Source: Planktomarina sp. (lineage in GTDB: Bacteria > Pseudomonadota > Alphaproteobacteria > Rhodobacterales > Rhodobacteraceae). Taken from it: DNA of 64,000 bases. Positions 17,703 to 26,884 of this stretch are shown here, piece by piece. The notes below the pieces were generated by a model. It was not told the DNA's origin. It was given only the letters and a program-made list of their open reading frames with translations, and ran no database searches. Where the stretch lies: NCBI GenBank assembly GCA_016780825.1, contig JADHLF010000002.1:1-64000 (forward strand), given 5' to 3'. A program made the translations under genes and the position numbers. Each line of letters opens with the position of its first letter. The first letter of the stretch is position 1.

Positions 17703-19676
17703 CTATTGTGCTGCAATGCCGCCCAGGCCGGGATCGGCAAGCTCCACGATATCGAACATGATCCGATTGAGCTCAAAGTCCTTTGGCGTATAGATGCGCG
17801 CGACGCCCATGGCGCGCAGCTTTTGTGCATCCTCAGCAGGAATAATCCCGCCCACGATCACAGGAATATGGTCCAGCTCTGCCAGGCGCAGCTTGGCCAT
17901 CAACTCTTGCATTAGGGGCATATGCGAGCCGGAGAGAATAGACAGGCCGATCACATGCACCGCGCCGTCGCGCGCGGCTGTGATGATCTCGTCTGGAGTG
18001 AGGCGGATGCCCTCATAAGAGATCTCCATTCCGCAATCGCGGGCGCGGGTGGCGATTTGCTCGGCGCCGTTGGAATGCCCATCCAGACCCGGTTTTCCCA
18101 TCAAAAATGTCAGCTTGCGTCCCAACCGATCACTGACCGCCGCGACTTGATCGCGAATGTCATCTAAGCCTTCGGTGCGGTTGGACGGGGTGCTGCTGAC
18201 GCCGGTCGGGCCTCTATATTGACCGAAGGCTTCGCGCAGCACATCGCCCCATTCGCCCGTGGTTACCCCGGCTTTCGCGGCGGCAATCGAGGGCGGCATG
18301 ATATTGCTGCCATCCAGCGCCGCTGTGCGCAGATCTCGAAGGGCGTCCTTCACCGCCTGCGCATTTCGCGCATCGCGCCAGCGGGTGAGCCGCGCGATTT
18401 GCTCGGCTTCGTTCTTGGGGTCCACGGTCATGATCGCATCATCGCCAGCGGTGAGCGGGCTGGCCTCGCCGTTTTGATAGGCGTTGACGCCGACCACAGT
18501 CATTTCTCCGCTCTCAATCTGCCCAATGCGGGCGGCATTGGACTCAACCAACCGCGATTTCATATATTCGATTGCCTCCACGGCGCCCCCCATGGAATCG
18601 ATCAGCGCCAGCTCGGCCCGTGCACCGTCCTTGAGGGCAGAGACTTTGCGCTCTACGGCGGGGTTTTCGTCAAACAGATCCTCATATTCCAAAAGATCGG
18701 TTTCAAAGGCCATAATTTGTTGCATTCGCAGCGACCATTGCTGATCCCAAGGGCGCGGCAGGCCCAAGGCCTCATTCCAAGCGGGCAATTGTACGGCCCT
18801 GGCGCGGGCTTTTTTGGATAGGGTGACGGCCAGCATTTCGATCAAGATGCGATAGACGTTGTTTTCCGGCTGTTGTTCGGTCAATCCCAGAGAGTTGACC
18901 TGCACGCCATAGCGAAAACGCCGCATCTTTGGATCGCTGACCCCATAGCGGTCGCGGCAAATCTCATCCCATAGATCAACAAAAGCGCGCATTTTGCACA
19001 TTTCCGTGACAAAACGGATGCCGGCGTTCACGAAAAAGCTGATCCGCCCAACCATTTGGTCAAAATGTTCCTCGGGCACTTTGCCTTTGAGATCATCCAA
19101 AACCGCCGTGGCTGTGGCGAGGGCAAAGGCCAGCTCTTGCTCCGGTGTCGCGCCGGCCTCTTGGAGATGGTAAGAGCAGACGTTCATCGGGTTCCATTTG
19201 GGCAGATGCGCGCGCGTGTAGGCCGCGATGTCGGTGATCATCCGTAGGGAGGGTTTCGGCGGGCAGATATAGGTGCCTCGGCTTAAATATTCCTTGATTA
19301 TATCGTTTTGCACCGTGCCTTGCAGCGCGCTGATATCAGCGCCTTGCTCATCGGCTGCGGCAATATAGAGCGCCAGCAGCCAAGGCGCTGTGGCGTTGAT
19401 GGTCATGGAGGTGTTCATCTGATCCAGTGGGATGTCGGCAAAGAGCGTGCGCATATCCCCCAAATGGCTGATGGGAACGCCCACTTTACCCACTTCTCCG
19501 CGCGCCAAAATATGATCGCTGTCATAGCCGGTTTGCGTCGGCAGATCAAAGGCCACGGACAGGCCCGTTTGTCCTTTGGCGAGATTAGAGCGATACAGTG
19601 CATTTGAAGCCTCGGCCGTTGAATGGCCTGCATAGGTTCGAAACAACCAGGGACGATCTTTTTGCACTTGGGTCAT
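17703..19676 (-). CDS. ecm: ethylmalonyl-CoA mutase (B12-dependent)
   Basis: Ecm isomerises (2R)-ethylmalonyl-CoA to methylsuccinyl-CoA with adenosylcobalamin in the ethylmalonyl-CoA pathway. The 657-residue single chain contains the mutase barrel (N-terminal TYAGHSTAEASNALY, LSVAFDLPTQTGYDSD) and a C-terminal B12-binding domain with DGHSNG at 532-537, where His534 is the lower cobalt ligand. Length and the MeaA-like N-terminus distinguish it from the longer methylmalonyl-CoA mutases. An AGAGG ribosome site precedes the ATG. The nearby ccrA supports the assignment. B12 supply fits with cobQ at 61 kb. Confidence 0.92.
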   Translation of the reverse strand: MTQVQKDRPWLFRTYAGHSTAEASNALYRSNLAKGQTGLSVAFDLPTQTGYDSDHILARGEVGKVGVPISHLGDMRTLFADIPLDQMNTSMTINATAPWLLALYIAAADEQGADISALQGTVQNDIIKEYLSRGTYICPPKPSLRMITDIAAYTRAHLPKWNPMNVCSYHLQEAGATPEQELAFALATATAVLDDLKGKVPEEHFDQMVGRISFFVNAGIRFVTEMCKMRAFVDLWDEICRDRYGVSDPKMRRFRYGVQVNSLGLTEQQPENNVYRILIEMLAVTLSKKARARAVQLPAWNEALGLPRPWDQQWSLRMQQIMAFETDLLEYEDLFDENPAVERKVSALKDGARAELALIDSMGGAVEAIEYMKSRLVESNAARIGQIESGEMTVVGVNAYQNGEASPLTAGDDAIMTVDPKNEAEQIARLTRWRDARNAQAVKDALRDLRTAALDGSNIMPPSIAAAKAGVTTGEWGDVLREAFGQYRGPTGVSSTPSNRTEGLDDIRDQVAAVSDRLGRKLTFLMGKPGLDGHSNGAEQIATRARDCGMEISYEGIRLTPDEIITAARDGAVHVIGLSILSGSHMPLMQELMAKLRLAELDHIPVIVGGIIPAEDAQKLRAMGVARIYTPKDFELNRIMFDIVELADPGLGGIAAQ

Positions 19677-19815
19677 GACGGGCCTCTTAATTTTGAGTGC
19701 GAAATATAATTGCGCATTTACTCTTAATGGCGGAATATTCTCACCCTGTCAATTCGCTGCAACGCGGCAATTTTCCCATCTGGCGCAGATCTGCCATTTC
19801 AGGCAGATTGTCGGA

Positions 19816-21180
19816 ATGTTTGAGACAGTAGAGCTCCCGATGTGGTTTGTGGTGATCGCGGCGGTTTTCGCTGCGATTGCTGCTTTGGAGCGGGCTTTGA
19901 TCCCCTCTGTGCGGTGGTTTTTCCGGCGCAGAATGCAGCGCGTGGTCAGCCGCTTAAATGCGCGTTTGGACCGCCCGATTGAACCGTTTAAACTGGCCCG
20001 ACGCCATGATATGATTCAAAGATTACTCTATCATCCCGATGTGATGCAGGCGGTCAATGATCATGCCCGCAAGGAGGGTATTCCTGAGAATGTTGCTTTT
20101 CAGGAGGCGCGGAAATATGCGCGAGAAATCGTGCCATCCTTCAGTGCGACGGTCTATTTCACCGTCGCCAGCACCATCGCCCGCTTTCTCAGCGAGACGC
20201 TCTACCGGGTGCGCATTGGGCGTTTTGAGGATGTCTTGAGCGGCTTGGATCCTAAGGCAACTGTGGTGTTTGTCATGAACCATCGTTCAAATATGGATTA
20301 TGTTCTGGTGACCTATCTGGCCTCGCAGCGCTCTGCCTTGTCTTATGCGGTGGGCGAATGGGCGCGGATCTGGCCGATCAGCCTGCTCATTCGTGCGATG
20401 GGTGCTTTTTTCATTCGTCGCAAGTCGCGGGGGTTGCTTTATCGGCGGGTTCTGGCCCGCTATGTCCAGATGGCAACGCAAGGCGGGGTCACGCAAGCGG
20501 TGTTTCCCGAGGGTGGGTTGTCATTGGATGGGCGTTTGGCGCCGCCGCGTTTGGGGTTTTTGAATTATGTGATCTCAGGTTGGGAACCACAGGGCCGGGA
20601 CGTCATATTCGTGCCCGTCTCGATCAATTACGATCGGGTCTTGGAGGACTACATTCTGCTTGCTGCTGGCAAGCGCGGTCAAAGGCGTTTTGGGGCGAAT
20701 ATCTCAGTGATCGCGCGTTTCTTGGCGCAGCAATGTTGGCTTTGGCTCACGGGCCGCTATCGGCGCTTTGGTTATGCGGCGGTCCATTTTGGCACGCCGG
20801 TGAGCCTGGCTGAGTTTCACAAACGATCGGGGGCGATCTCCTCTCCTGGTCTTGCGCGCGAGATCATGGCGCAGGTGGAGGCCGGGATCCCTGTTTTGCC
20901 TGTCCCACTCATTTCATTGATATTGCTAAATAAAGCGCCGATCAGGGCGCTGGAGCTTGATGCCGCATTTGCGAAGGTCATGCAGGCCGTTGAGCCGGAG
21001 TATGTGCAAGCCACTCCACAGGCCTGGGCCGAGGCGGCGGAAGCGGGCGTGCTGAATTTGATGCAGCGAAAGCTGATTGTGCATGATGCCGGGCGCTATG
21101 TCATTACCGAGAAGGGCAAATCTGTTCTGCCCTATTATGCCGCCAGCCTGTCCCATCTGCCAAAAAATTTGATAAAGTAA
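19816..21180 (+). CDS. PlsB/PlsC-type glycerophosphate acyltransferase
   Basis: A 454-residue acyltransferase that probably acylates glycerol-3-phosphate or lysophosphatidate at the inner membrane. A hydrophobic helix is near the N-terminus (MWFVVIAAVFAAIAALE). The HX4D box is NHRSNMDY (His156, Asp161) and the phosphate-binding box is FPEGG at 230. The length, with a long region before the HX4D box, suits the GPAT-like long form better than a 250-residue PlsC. The start is uncertain: ATG at 19816 or 19840, neither with a strong ribosome site. It lies between the divergent ecm and the co-directional ccrA. Confidence 0.85.
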   Translation: MFETVELPMWFVVIAAVFAAIAALERALIPSVRWFFRRRMQRVVSRLNARLDRPIEPFKLARRHDMIQRLLYHPDVMQAVNDHARKEGIPENVAFQEARKYAREIVPSFSATVYFTVASTIARFLSETLYRVRIGRFEDVLSGLDPKATVVFVMNHRSNMDYVLVTYLASQRSALSYAVGEWARIWPISLLIRAMGAFFIRRKSRGLLYRRVLARYVQMATQGGVTQAVFPEGGLSLDGRLAPPRLGFLNYVISGWEPQGRDVIFVPVSINYDRVLEDYILLAAGKRGQRRFGANISVIARFLAQQCWLWLTGRYRRFGYAAVHFGTPVSLAEFHKRSGAISSPGLAREIMAQVEAGIPVLPVPLISLILLNKAPIRALELDAAFAKVMQAVEPEYVQATPQAWAEAAEAGVLNLMQRKLIVHDAGRYVITEKGKSVLPYYAASLSHLPKNLIK

Positions 21181-21210
21181 TTAAATTACAAATTAACGTA
21201 AAAATTGGTT

Positions 21211-21220
21211 GCAATATTGC
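21211..21220. promoter_or_regulatory. palindrome upstream of ccrA
   Basis: GCAATATTGC is a perfect 10-bp palindrome, 68 bases before the ccrA ATG in an AT-rich 107-base gap. A second GCAATAT occurs near 21265. It could bind a short-chain-acyl-CoA-responsive regulator of the RamB/PccR type, which recognise TTTGC-like repeats. This is a suggestion from position only. Confidence 0.3.
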
Positions 21221-21287
21221 GTGATGGATTTTACCCATTGGGGTGCAGGATGATTCTGCATCGCAGCAATATCGTAAGGGGCCTCTC

Positions 21288-22574
21288 ATGCCATTGGATT
21301 CAAACTCACCCTTGACCGCCTACATCGCGGAGAAAAAAGACCTCTATGAAATGGGCGAAATGCCGCCCTTGGGTCACGTGCCGAAGCAAATGTACGGCTG
21401 GGCCATTCGGAGGGAGCGTCATGGCGAGCCCGATACGGCCATGTTGCAAGAGGTTTTGGATGTGCCAGAATTGGACAACTATGATGTTTTGGTCTTGGTG
21501 ATGGCAGCGGGTATTAACTATAACGGTGTTTGGGCGGCTTTGGGTGTGCCGATCAGCCCCTTTGATAGCCACAAGCAACCCTATCACGTCGCGGGATCTG
21601 ATGCGTCGGGCATCGTCTGGGCCGTGGGATCAAAAGTCACCCGTTGGAAAGTGGGCGATGAGGTTGTGGTGCATTGCAATCAAGATGATGGGGATGACGA
21701 GGAATGCAATGGGGGGGATCCCATGTATTCGACATCACAGCGCATCTGGGGCTATGAAACCCCCGACGGCTCATTCAGCCAATTTACCCGGGTTCAAAGC
21801 CAGCAATTGATGCCGCGTCCAAAGCATCAAACCTGGGAAGAAAGCGCCTGCTACACGCTGACCCTAGCCACGGCCTACCGAATGCTCTTTGGCCATGCGC
21901 CCCATGAGCTGAAACCTGGGCAAAATGTATTGATTTGGGGGGCATCGGGCGGTCTGGGCTCTTATGCCGTGCAACTGGCCAATGTGGTCGGCGCCAATGC
22001 CATTGGCGTGATCAGTGATGAAAGCAAACGTGAGTTTGTCATGGGGCTCGGCGCAAAAGGCGTCATCAACCGCCGTGAATTCAATTGCTGGGGACAGATG
22101 CCGAAGGTGAACACCCCGGAATACGCCACTTGGTTCAAAGAGGCCCGCAAGTTTGGCGCCGCGATTTGGGACATCACAGGTAAGGGAAACAACCCCGATC
22201 TGGTGTTTGAGCATCCTGGCGAGAGCACCTTTGCGGTCTCAACCTTCGTGTGCAAAAAGGGGGGAATGGTGGTGATCTGCGCCGGCACCACCGGTTACAA
22301 TTTGACCCTTGATGTGCGCTATATGTGGATGCATCAAAAGCGCCTTCAGGGCTCGCATTTTGCCAACCTCAAGCAGGCGGCCGCCGCCAATCGCTTGATG
22401 TGTGAAGATAAGCTTAACCCGTGTTTGTCTGAAACCTTTGATTGGGACGACCTGCCTGAGGCGCATATGAAAATGCGCCGCAATGCACATCTTCCGGGCA
22501 ATATGTCTGTATTGGTGCAAGCGCCCCGCCGTGGCCTGCGCACGATTGAAGAGACGCTCGCAGTTGCGCGGTAA
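21288..22574 (+). CDS. ccrA: crotonyl-CoA carboxylase/reductase
   Basis: Ccr reductively carboxylates crotonyl-CoA to (2S)-ethylmalonyl-CoA using NADPH and CO2, the key step of the ethylmalonyl-CoA pathway. The 428-residue MDR-type protein has the long N-terminal extension of Ccr, AGINYNGVWAALG around residue 75-86, the Rossmann turn GASGGLGSYAVQ, and a conserved His in GSHFANLK. The Asn in NYNG and this His look like the CO2-pocket residues described for Ccr enzymes. TAAGGGG is the ribosome site for the ATG at 21288; the upstream in-frame ATG at 21243 lacks one. Together with ecm it marks the pathway. Confidence 0.95.
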   Translation: MPLDSNSPLTAYIAEKKDLYEMGEMPPLGHVPKQMYGWAIRRERHGEPDTAMLQEVLDVPELDNYDVLVLVMAAGINYNGVWAALGVPISPFDSHKQPYHVAGSDASGIVWAVGSKVTRWKVGDEVVVHCNQDDGDDEECNGGDPMYSTSQRIWGYETPDGSFSQFTRVQSQQLMPRPKHQTWEESACYTLTLATAYRMLFGHAPHELKPGQNVLIWGASGGLGSYAVQLANVVGANAIGVISDESKREFVMGLGAKGVINRREFNCWGQMPKVNTPEYATWFKEARKFGAAIWDITGKGNNPDLVFEHPGESTFAVSTFVCKKGGMVVICAGTTGYNLTLDVRYMWMHQKRLQGSHFANLKQAAAANRLMCEDKLNPCLSETFDWDDLPEAHMKMRRNAHLPGNMSVLVQAPRRGLRTIEETLAVAR

Positions 22575-22664
22575 ACGACCCTCCGGGAGCAACTAAATTG
22601 CTCCCGGCACCCGGCGGCGCGCAATAGCTCTGGCCCCATGGCAAGCCATTGGCTAAACAAAGGC

Positions 22665-24215
22665 ATGTCACAGACCCCAATTTCCTATTCCGAAGATCAG
22701 GCCCAGGCCTATGATACCATCAGCGACATTCTGCGCTCTGCGGGGGTGGATCTGGCCAATGGGATCGTCACCCCGCCGCGGGCGGGACAAGACAGCGTTG
22801 CCGCTGTCATTGGCAAGGCCGGATCTGGGAAAACTTTGCTCTTGGCGCAGCTGTATCACGCGTTGAAAGATGCGGGGTTGAACATCGTGTCGGGAGACTA
22901 TGAACCCCGGGCGCGCAAAGACCGCCGGACCTTGGCGATTTTGGCCCCCACCAACAAGGCTGCGAGCGTGCTGCGCAATCGGGGCGTGCCAGCGACGACC
23001 ATCCACCGCATTCTTTACACGCCGATGTATGATCCGGAATATGAGAAAATCGCAGAGTGGCTCGGGGGCAATGGCGACCGGCCAGAGGTGGAGGGGGTCA
23101 GTGACCTTGCCTTAGACCGGGCATTGAGTTTCTTTTCCTCCAATGCCTCTATTCCGGGCGCCTTGGCGGCTGCGGGACTGCGGGGATCTGATTTCATCAC
23201 CGGATGGAAACGCCGCGAAGAGCCCTTGGACGTGGGCTTTGTAGATGAAAGCTCCATGCTGGACGCGCAGCAATTGGAAGATCTGAAAGAGATTTTTCCC
23301 ACATTGATTCTCTTCGGCGACCCGGCGCAATTGGCGCCGGTGAACCAATCCGGGGCGATGGTGTTTGATGCTTTGCCTGAGGAGCGCCGCTTGGTGCTCA
23401 GCCGCGTCCATCGCCAGAGGCAAGACAATCCGATCTTAGATCTGGCCCATGCTTTGGGCGATCCCGCGTTGCAGTTTTCTGATTTTGAGCAAATGGTGCG
23501 GGACGCGTCGATGCGCGACGATCGGGTGGTGATCGGCCAAAGGGTTGAAGCGGACCTCATGGCGCGCTCGCCTGTTCTGGTGTGGCGCAACGTGACACGG
23601 ATCAAGCTCATTCAAGCCTTCCGCGGCGCCTATCAAGCCCCAATGGAAGAGCTCTTGCCTGGCGAGCCATTGATTTGTGATGGTATTGAGCTTCCTTTAA
23701 AGCACCGCAAAAAGCGGCTGGACTTAGAGGCGCGGGGTCTGATCAAAGGGGCGCAGGTGGTCTATCTTGGGCCTGGTCGTAAACCCGGATTTTCGCGCCT
23801 GCATGTCATCGGTGCCGAACAGCCGCAGCTGAGCGCCGCCAGTATCGTCAAGATTGAAATGCCCGATGAGGAAGAACCCTTCATTCCCTTTGCCGCCCGC
23901 ATGGGGGCCACCTTTCTGCATGGGGCAGCGGTGACCATTCATAAGGCCCAGGGCTCACAATGGGACACGGTGCAGGTCTTTGCCCCCGATATTTTCGTGG
24001 CCGCCCGGATGAACCGAACAGAGGCGGGCACCCAGCTTTGGAAGCGATTGGCCTATGTGGCGATCACCCGCGCTGAAAACCGGCTCATTTGGGTTGTGCG
24101 CAACCGGCTGGCGCGGCCAACAGATGCATTGACGGTCGATGATTTGACCGAAGCTGTGCCGAGTTTTGAGCTGACGATGGAGCCGATTGAAGAGCAAAAA
24201 GACGGTGCATTCTGA
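22665..24215 (+). CDS. RecD/Pif1-like ATP-dependent DNA helicase
   Basis: A 516-residue superfamily 1 helicase-like ATPase. Walker A is GKAGSGKT at 50-57, Walker B with DESS is in VGFVDESSMLDAQQ, and there is a motif with LAPTNKAASVLRNRGV. The C-terminal UvrD_C_2-like region carries VTIHKAQGSQWDTV and YVAITRAENRL. It lacks the N-terminal domain and partners of RecBCD, so it is a stand-alone RecD-like or Dda/Pif1-like enzyme. The start at 22665 has an AAAGG site; an upstream ATG at 22638 is possible. It probably works in DNA repair or replication-fork processing. Confidence 0.85.
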   Translation: MSQTPISYSEDQAQAYDTISDILRSAGVDLANGIVTPPRAGQDSVAAVIGKAGSGKTLLLAQLYHALKDAGLNIVSGDYEPRARKDRRTLAILAPTNKAASVLRNRGVPATTIHRILYTPMYDPEYEKIAEWLGGNGDRPEVEGVSDLALDRALSFFSSNASIPGALAAAGLRGSDFITGWKRREEPLDVGFVDESSMLDAQQLEDLKEIFPTLILFGDPAQLAPVNQSGAMVFDALPEERRLVLSRVHRQRQDNPILDLAHALGDPALQFSDFEQMVRDASMRDDRVVIGQRVEADLMARSPVLVWRNVTRIKLIQAFRGAYQAPMEELLPGEPLICDGIELPLKHRKKRLDLEARGLIKGAQVVYLGPGRKPGFSRLHVIGAEQPQLSAASIVKIEMPDEEEPFIPFAARMGATFLHGAAVTIHKAQGSQWDTVQVFAPDIFVAARMNRTEAGTQLWKRLAYVAITRAENRLIWVVRNRLARPTDALTVDDLTEAVPSFELTMEPIEEQKDGAF

Positions 24216-24269
24216 AGCAAGGCGTGGCGGGCCCACCAGAACAACCGTGTTGGTACTGAATTCCCGAGG

Positions 24270-24285
24270 ACCTGTATGTACAGGT
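24270..24285. repeat. perfect inverted repeat in the convergent gap after the helicase gene
   Basis: ACCTGTA (24270-24276) and TACAGGT (24279-24285) are exact inverted copies with a TG spacer. The gap is 210 bases between two converging genes, so promoter control is not the obvious role. No T-tract follows, which argues against an intrinsic terminator. The rest of the gap shows nothing recognisable. Confidence 0.45.
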
Positions 24286-24425
24286 GGGCGCCAGGTAAAA
24301 GAACCAAGATTCAATCAGAGCCAGCTCCCTCGGATTGCGTATGGCCACTGGAATTTGACCGCTTACGAGAAGGGCAGAACCCGCCGCTGTTTGAGATAGG
24401 CCTTTGCACGCGCTTGCGCAAGGGC

Positions 24426-25928
24426 TCACTCGACAATCGGTGCCCCGCCGGCTTGGGTAAATGCGGCGATCATCCCCTCCATGCGGCTCAGCCGCTCCTC
24501 TGCGCCCGCAGGTGGGATGTAGCTGTGCAATAGTGCCTGCCATTTCGCCGTGGCCCGGGCTTCGGCGGTCAATGCGCCATTCTTTTGCCAAGTGCCAAAA
24601 TTTGACAGATCTGCATTTACAGGCTCTAGAAAGGCCGTGCTATAATGGCTTAAGGTTTGATCTGTTTCGAAAAAATGGCCGCCCGGAGCCACTTGCCCTA
24701 TGGCGTCAAGCCCGATGGCGGCTGTGTCTGCGGCGACAGGCTTGCACAGATGCGCAATGGCTTGCAGCGCTTCGATGTCTTGGATGAATTTCTCAAAGCC
24801 AAAGGTCAGCCCGCCTTCGAGCCAGCCTGCCGCATGGATGACCATGGTGGCATTGGCTTGAAGACAGCCCCAAAGCGACATGACGGTCTCATGGGTGGCC
24901 TGCATATCATTGGTATTGGCAGCCGCTCCTGCGGCTGAACGCCAAGGCAGGCCGATGTGACGGGCCAATTGCCCCGAGCCGATCGACATTTGAATATGTT
25001 CCGGCGTGCCGAAACTCGGTGCTCCCGATTTCATATCCACGTTGGAGCCAAAGCCGCCATACATCACTGGAGCGCCCGGTTTTGCGAGTTGATTGAGCGT
25101 GATGGCGGCCAAAGCCTCGGCATGTTGCAAGGTCAAGGCCCCGGCGATTGTGATTGGAGCCATAGCGCCGGCCAAACAGAACGGCGTGACAATGCACATT
25201 TGACCGGCCCGGGCGAAGTCTATCAAAGCCTGCGCCATAGGCCGGTCCAACATGCGCGGGGAGTTGGTATTGATGACCGTGGAGCAATAGGGCGCCTTGG
25301 CAAACTCTGCTGCGCTGAGACCCAGGGCGGTTTGGATGATCTCAAAGCATTCCTGCACCTGCTGCCGGCCCCGACCATAGACCGTGATCGCCTTATCTCC
25401 CAACCCCATCTGGGTTTGCATCATCGCGTAATGGCGCAAATGCACCGGAACATCTTGCGGTTCAGGCGCCGGGCTAAGTTTGTGGATGACGTCGAAACTC
25501 TGCATCAAGCGCACAGCGTCTTGGTAGCTCGCCAGATCACCGGGCCTGCGGCCGCGGATGGCGTCGCTGACATTGGGGCAACCGCCGCCAGGGGTGAAGA
25601 TCAGCTGTCCTGGCGCGACCGGCAGATTGCGCGCAGGGTTGGGCGCGCGCAGGGTGAAGGACCGTGGCGCAGATGCCAGCGCGGCCTCCACCATATCCGA
25701 TCCGATCCGCAATATGTCCCCAGAGGCGGCAGCGCCATGTTGCGTAAGAAGCGCAACGGCCTCAGGCAAAAGAACCTTTATGCCGAGGTTTTGCAAGACC
25801 TCCAATGCCGCCTCATGGATGGCCTCCACCCGATCTTGCGAGAAAATACTCTGCGGCTCAAAAGGATGGCTTAGGACCGACCAACTGTGTGTCGAATCGG
25901 CCGCCTGTCTGGTTTTGCGGCGTCTCAT
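24426..25928 (-). CDS. MttB-superfamily corrinoid methyltransferase, non-pyrrolysine
   Basis: A 500-residue protein of the trimethylamine methyltransferase (MttB) superfamily. These enzymes move a methyl group from a quaternary or tertiary amine to a corrinoid protein. The family core is clear: GGCPNVSDAIRGRRPG, KPGAPVMYGGFGSNVDMKSG, ATHETVMSLWGC and HAAGWLEGGLTFGFEKFIQD. The reading frame is continuous with no amber codon, so it is a non-pyrrolysine member like the glycine betaine methyltransferase MtgB. No corrinoid-protein or acceptor methyltransferase gene is adjacent, and the substrate is unknown. The start at 25928 removes an unconserved Cys-rich leader. It is convergent with the helicase gene and divergent from mmcB. 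Confidence 0.85.
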   Translation of the reverse strand: MRRRKTRQAADSTHSWSVLSHPFEPQSIFSQDRVEAIHEAALEVLQNLGIKVLLPEAVALLTQHGAAASGDILRIGSDMVEAALASAPRSFTLRAPNPARNLPVAPGQLIFTPGGGCPNVSDAIRGRRPGDLASYQDAVRLMQSFDVIHKLSPAPEPQDVPVHLRHYAMMQTQMGLGDKAITVYGRGRQQVQECFEIIQTALGLSAAEFAKAPYCSTVINTNSPRMLDRPMAQALIDFARAGQMCIVTPFCLAGAMAPITIAGALTLQHAEALAAITLNQLAKPGAPVMYGGFGSNVDMKSGAPSFGTPEHIQMSIGSGQLARHIGLPWRSAAGAAANTNDMQATHETVMSLWGCLQANATMVIHAAGWLEGGLTFGFEKFIQDIEALQAIAHLCKPVAADTAAIGLDAIGQVAPGGHFFETDQTLSHYSTAFLEPVNADLSNFGTWQKNGALTAEARATAKWQALLHSYIPPAGAEERLSRMEGMIAAFTQAGGAPIVE

Positions 25929-26019
25929 GGCGCCACGATAGCTCTGTTTGAGCAGCGCGCAATAGGCAGCTTGCCCGCGCAGCCCTTGCACCCCTTGCCC
26001 ATTCGTTCATAAAAGGCGC

Positions 26020-26484
26020 ATGGATGAGACCAATCTTTCAAAGCTGATGCCGGGCCAGATTCTGGCGCGAGGCGTGTGTCGCCATTTGCTCAGTTATGAT
26101 TTTGTTTCAGTTGAAGAATTAGTGCCAACACCCGGTCGCCGCGTGGATGTTATGGCCTTAGGGCCGAAGGGGGAGATATGGATTGTCGAATGCAAGTCGT
26201 CTCGCGCTGATTTTCAATCGGACCATAAATGGCAAGATTATCTACAGTGGTGTGACAGATATTTCTGGGCCGTAGACCAAGAATTTCCCAGTGAAATTTT
26301 ACCCGATGACACCGGGCTTATCATGGCCGATGCCTATGATGCGGCAATCTTGCGTATGGCGCCGGAGCATCGTTTGGCGCCCGCTCGGCGCAAAGTCATG
26401 ATCCAAAAATTCGCCCGCCATGCCGCACGGCGAGCCCAGGCCAGTCGCGACCCCGGCGTGGCGCGTTTTAGCGGATCGTCTTGA
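26020..26484 (+). CDS. mmcB: MmcB family DNA repair protein
   Basis: A 154-residue protein matching the MmcB family, named for mitomycin C response in Caulobacter. The core resembles a PD-(D/E)xK nuclease fold: RRVDVMALGPKGEIWIVECK puts Asp and Glu-x-Lys in the expected spacing, followed by SDHKWQDYLQWCDRYFWAV. It therefore may act on damaged DNA. The ATG at 26020 is the first in frame. The C-terminus is basic (KFARHAARRAQASRD), suitable for nucleic-acid contact. Confidence 0.85.
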   Translation: MDETNLSKLMPGQILARGVCRHLLSYDFVSVEELVPTPGRRVDVMALGPKGEIWIVECKSSRADFQSDHKWQDYLQWCDRYFWAVDQEFPSEILPDDTGLIMADAYDAAILRMAPEHRLAPARRKVMIQKFARHAARRAQASRDPGVARFSGSS

Positions 26485-26496
26485 GGGATACAGCGC

Positions 26497-26685
26497 CTAT
26501 TTCGCCACCGCCGCGGCGGCCCGGGCCGCGGCCATTATTTCTTCCGCAATATCATTTGCTTCATCAATTTCAAAATCCATCGGGATTTCAGCATCGCCGG
26601 CAGTGACGAAAATCCGCACCATCCCTTGATCTGTGGGTCCAATTTGTAAATTGGCTTCGATGTCTTTTTCGGTGTTGATGCCCAT
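26497..26685 (-). CDS. DUF6324-like small acidic protein
   Basis: A 62-residue acidic protein with sequence MGINTEKDIEANLQIGPTDQ at the start, then RIFVTAGDAEIPMDFEIDEA, ending in an Ala-rich helix. I recognise the pattern IEANLQIGPTDQGMVRIF as that of DUF6324 proteins of Rhodobacteraceae; the role is unknown. The ATG at 26685 is preceded by AAAGG, and a TTG 15 bases upstream is less likely. It is convergent with mmcB. Confidence 0.75.
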   Translation of the reverse strand: MGINTEKDIEANLQIGPTDQGMVRIFVTAGDAEIPMDFEIDEANDIAEEIMAAARAAAAVAK

Positions 26686-26884
26686 GGGTGTGCCTTTCAA
26701 TCTATGCCCTTGAGGTAAGGGGCTTTTGCAATATGATCAAGTGTCTTTCCCGCAGCCCTCTCGCAGGTTGCCACCTCCACCAGGCGCGCGGCATGCATTT
26801 TCTTGCATTTTGCTCGGCCGATGGCGTTTATTGCACAATCGAGGCCTTGCATTCACACGGCAGCCCCGCTAAATCGCTCTCAGT

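Noticed and set aside
24957..25874. A 305-codon plus-strand open frame opposite the MttB-like gene
   Set aside because: Basic, His-rich composition without motifs. The minus-strand protein has clear family motifs along the whole length.
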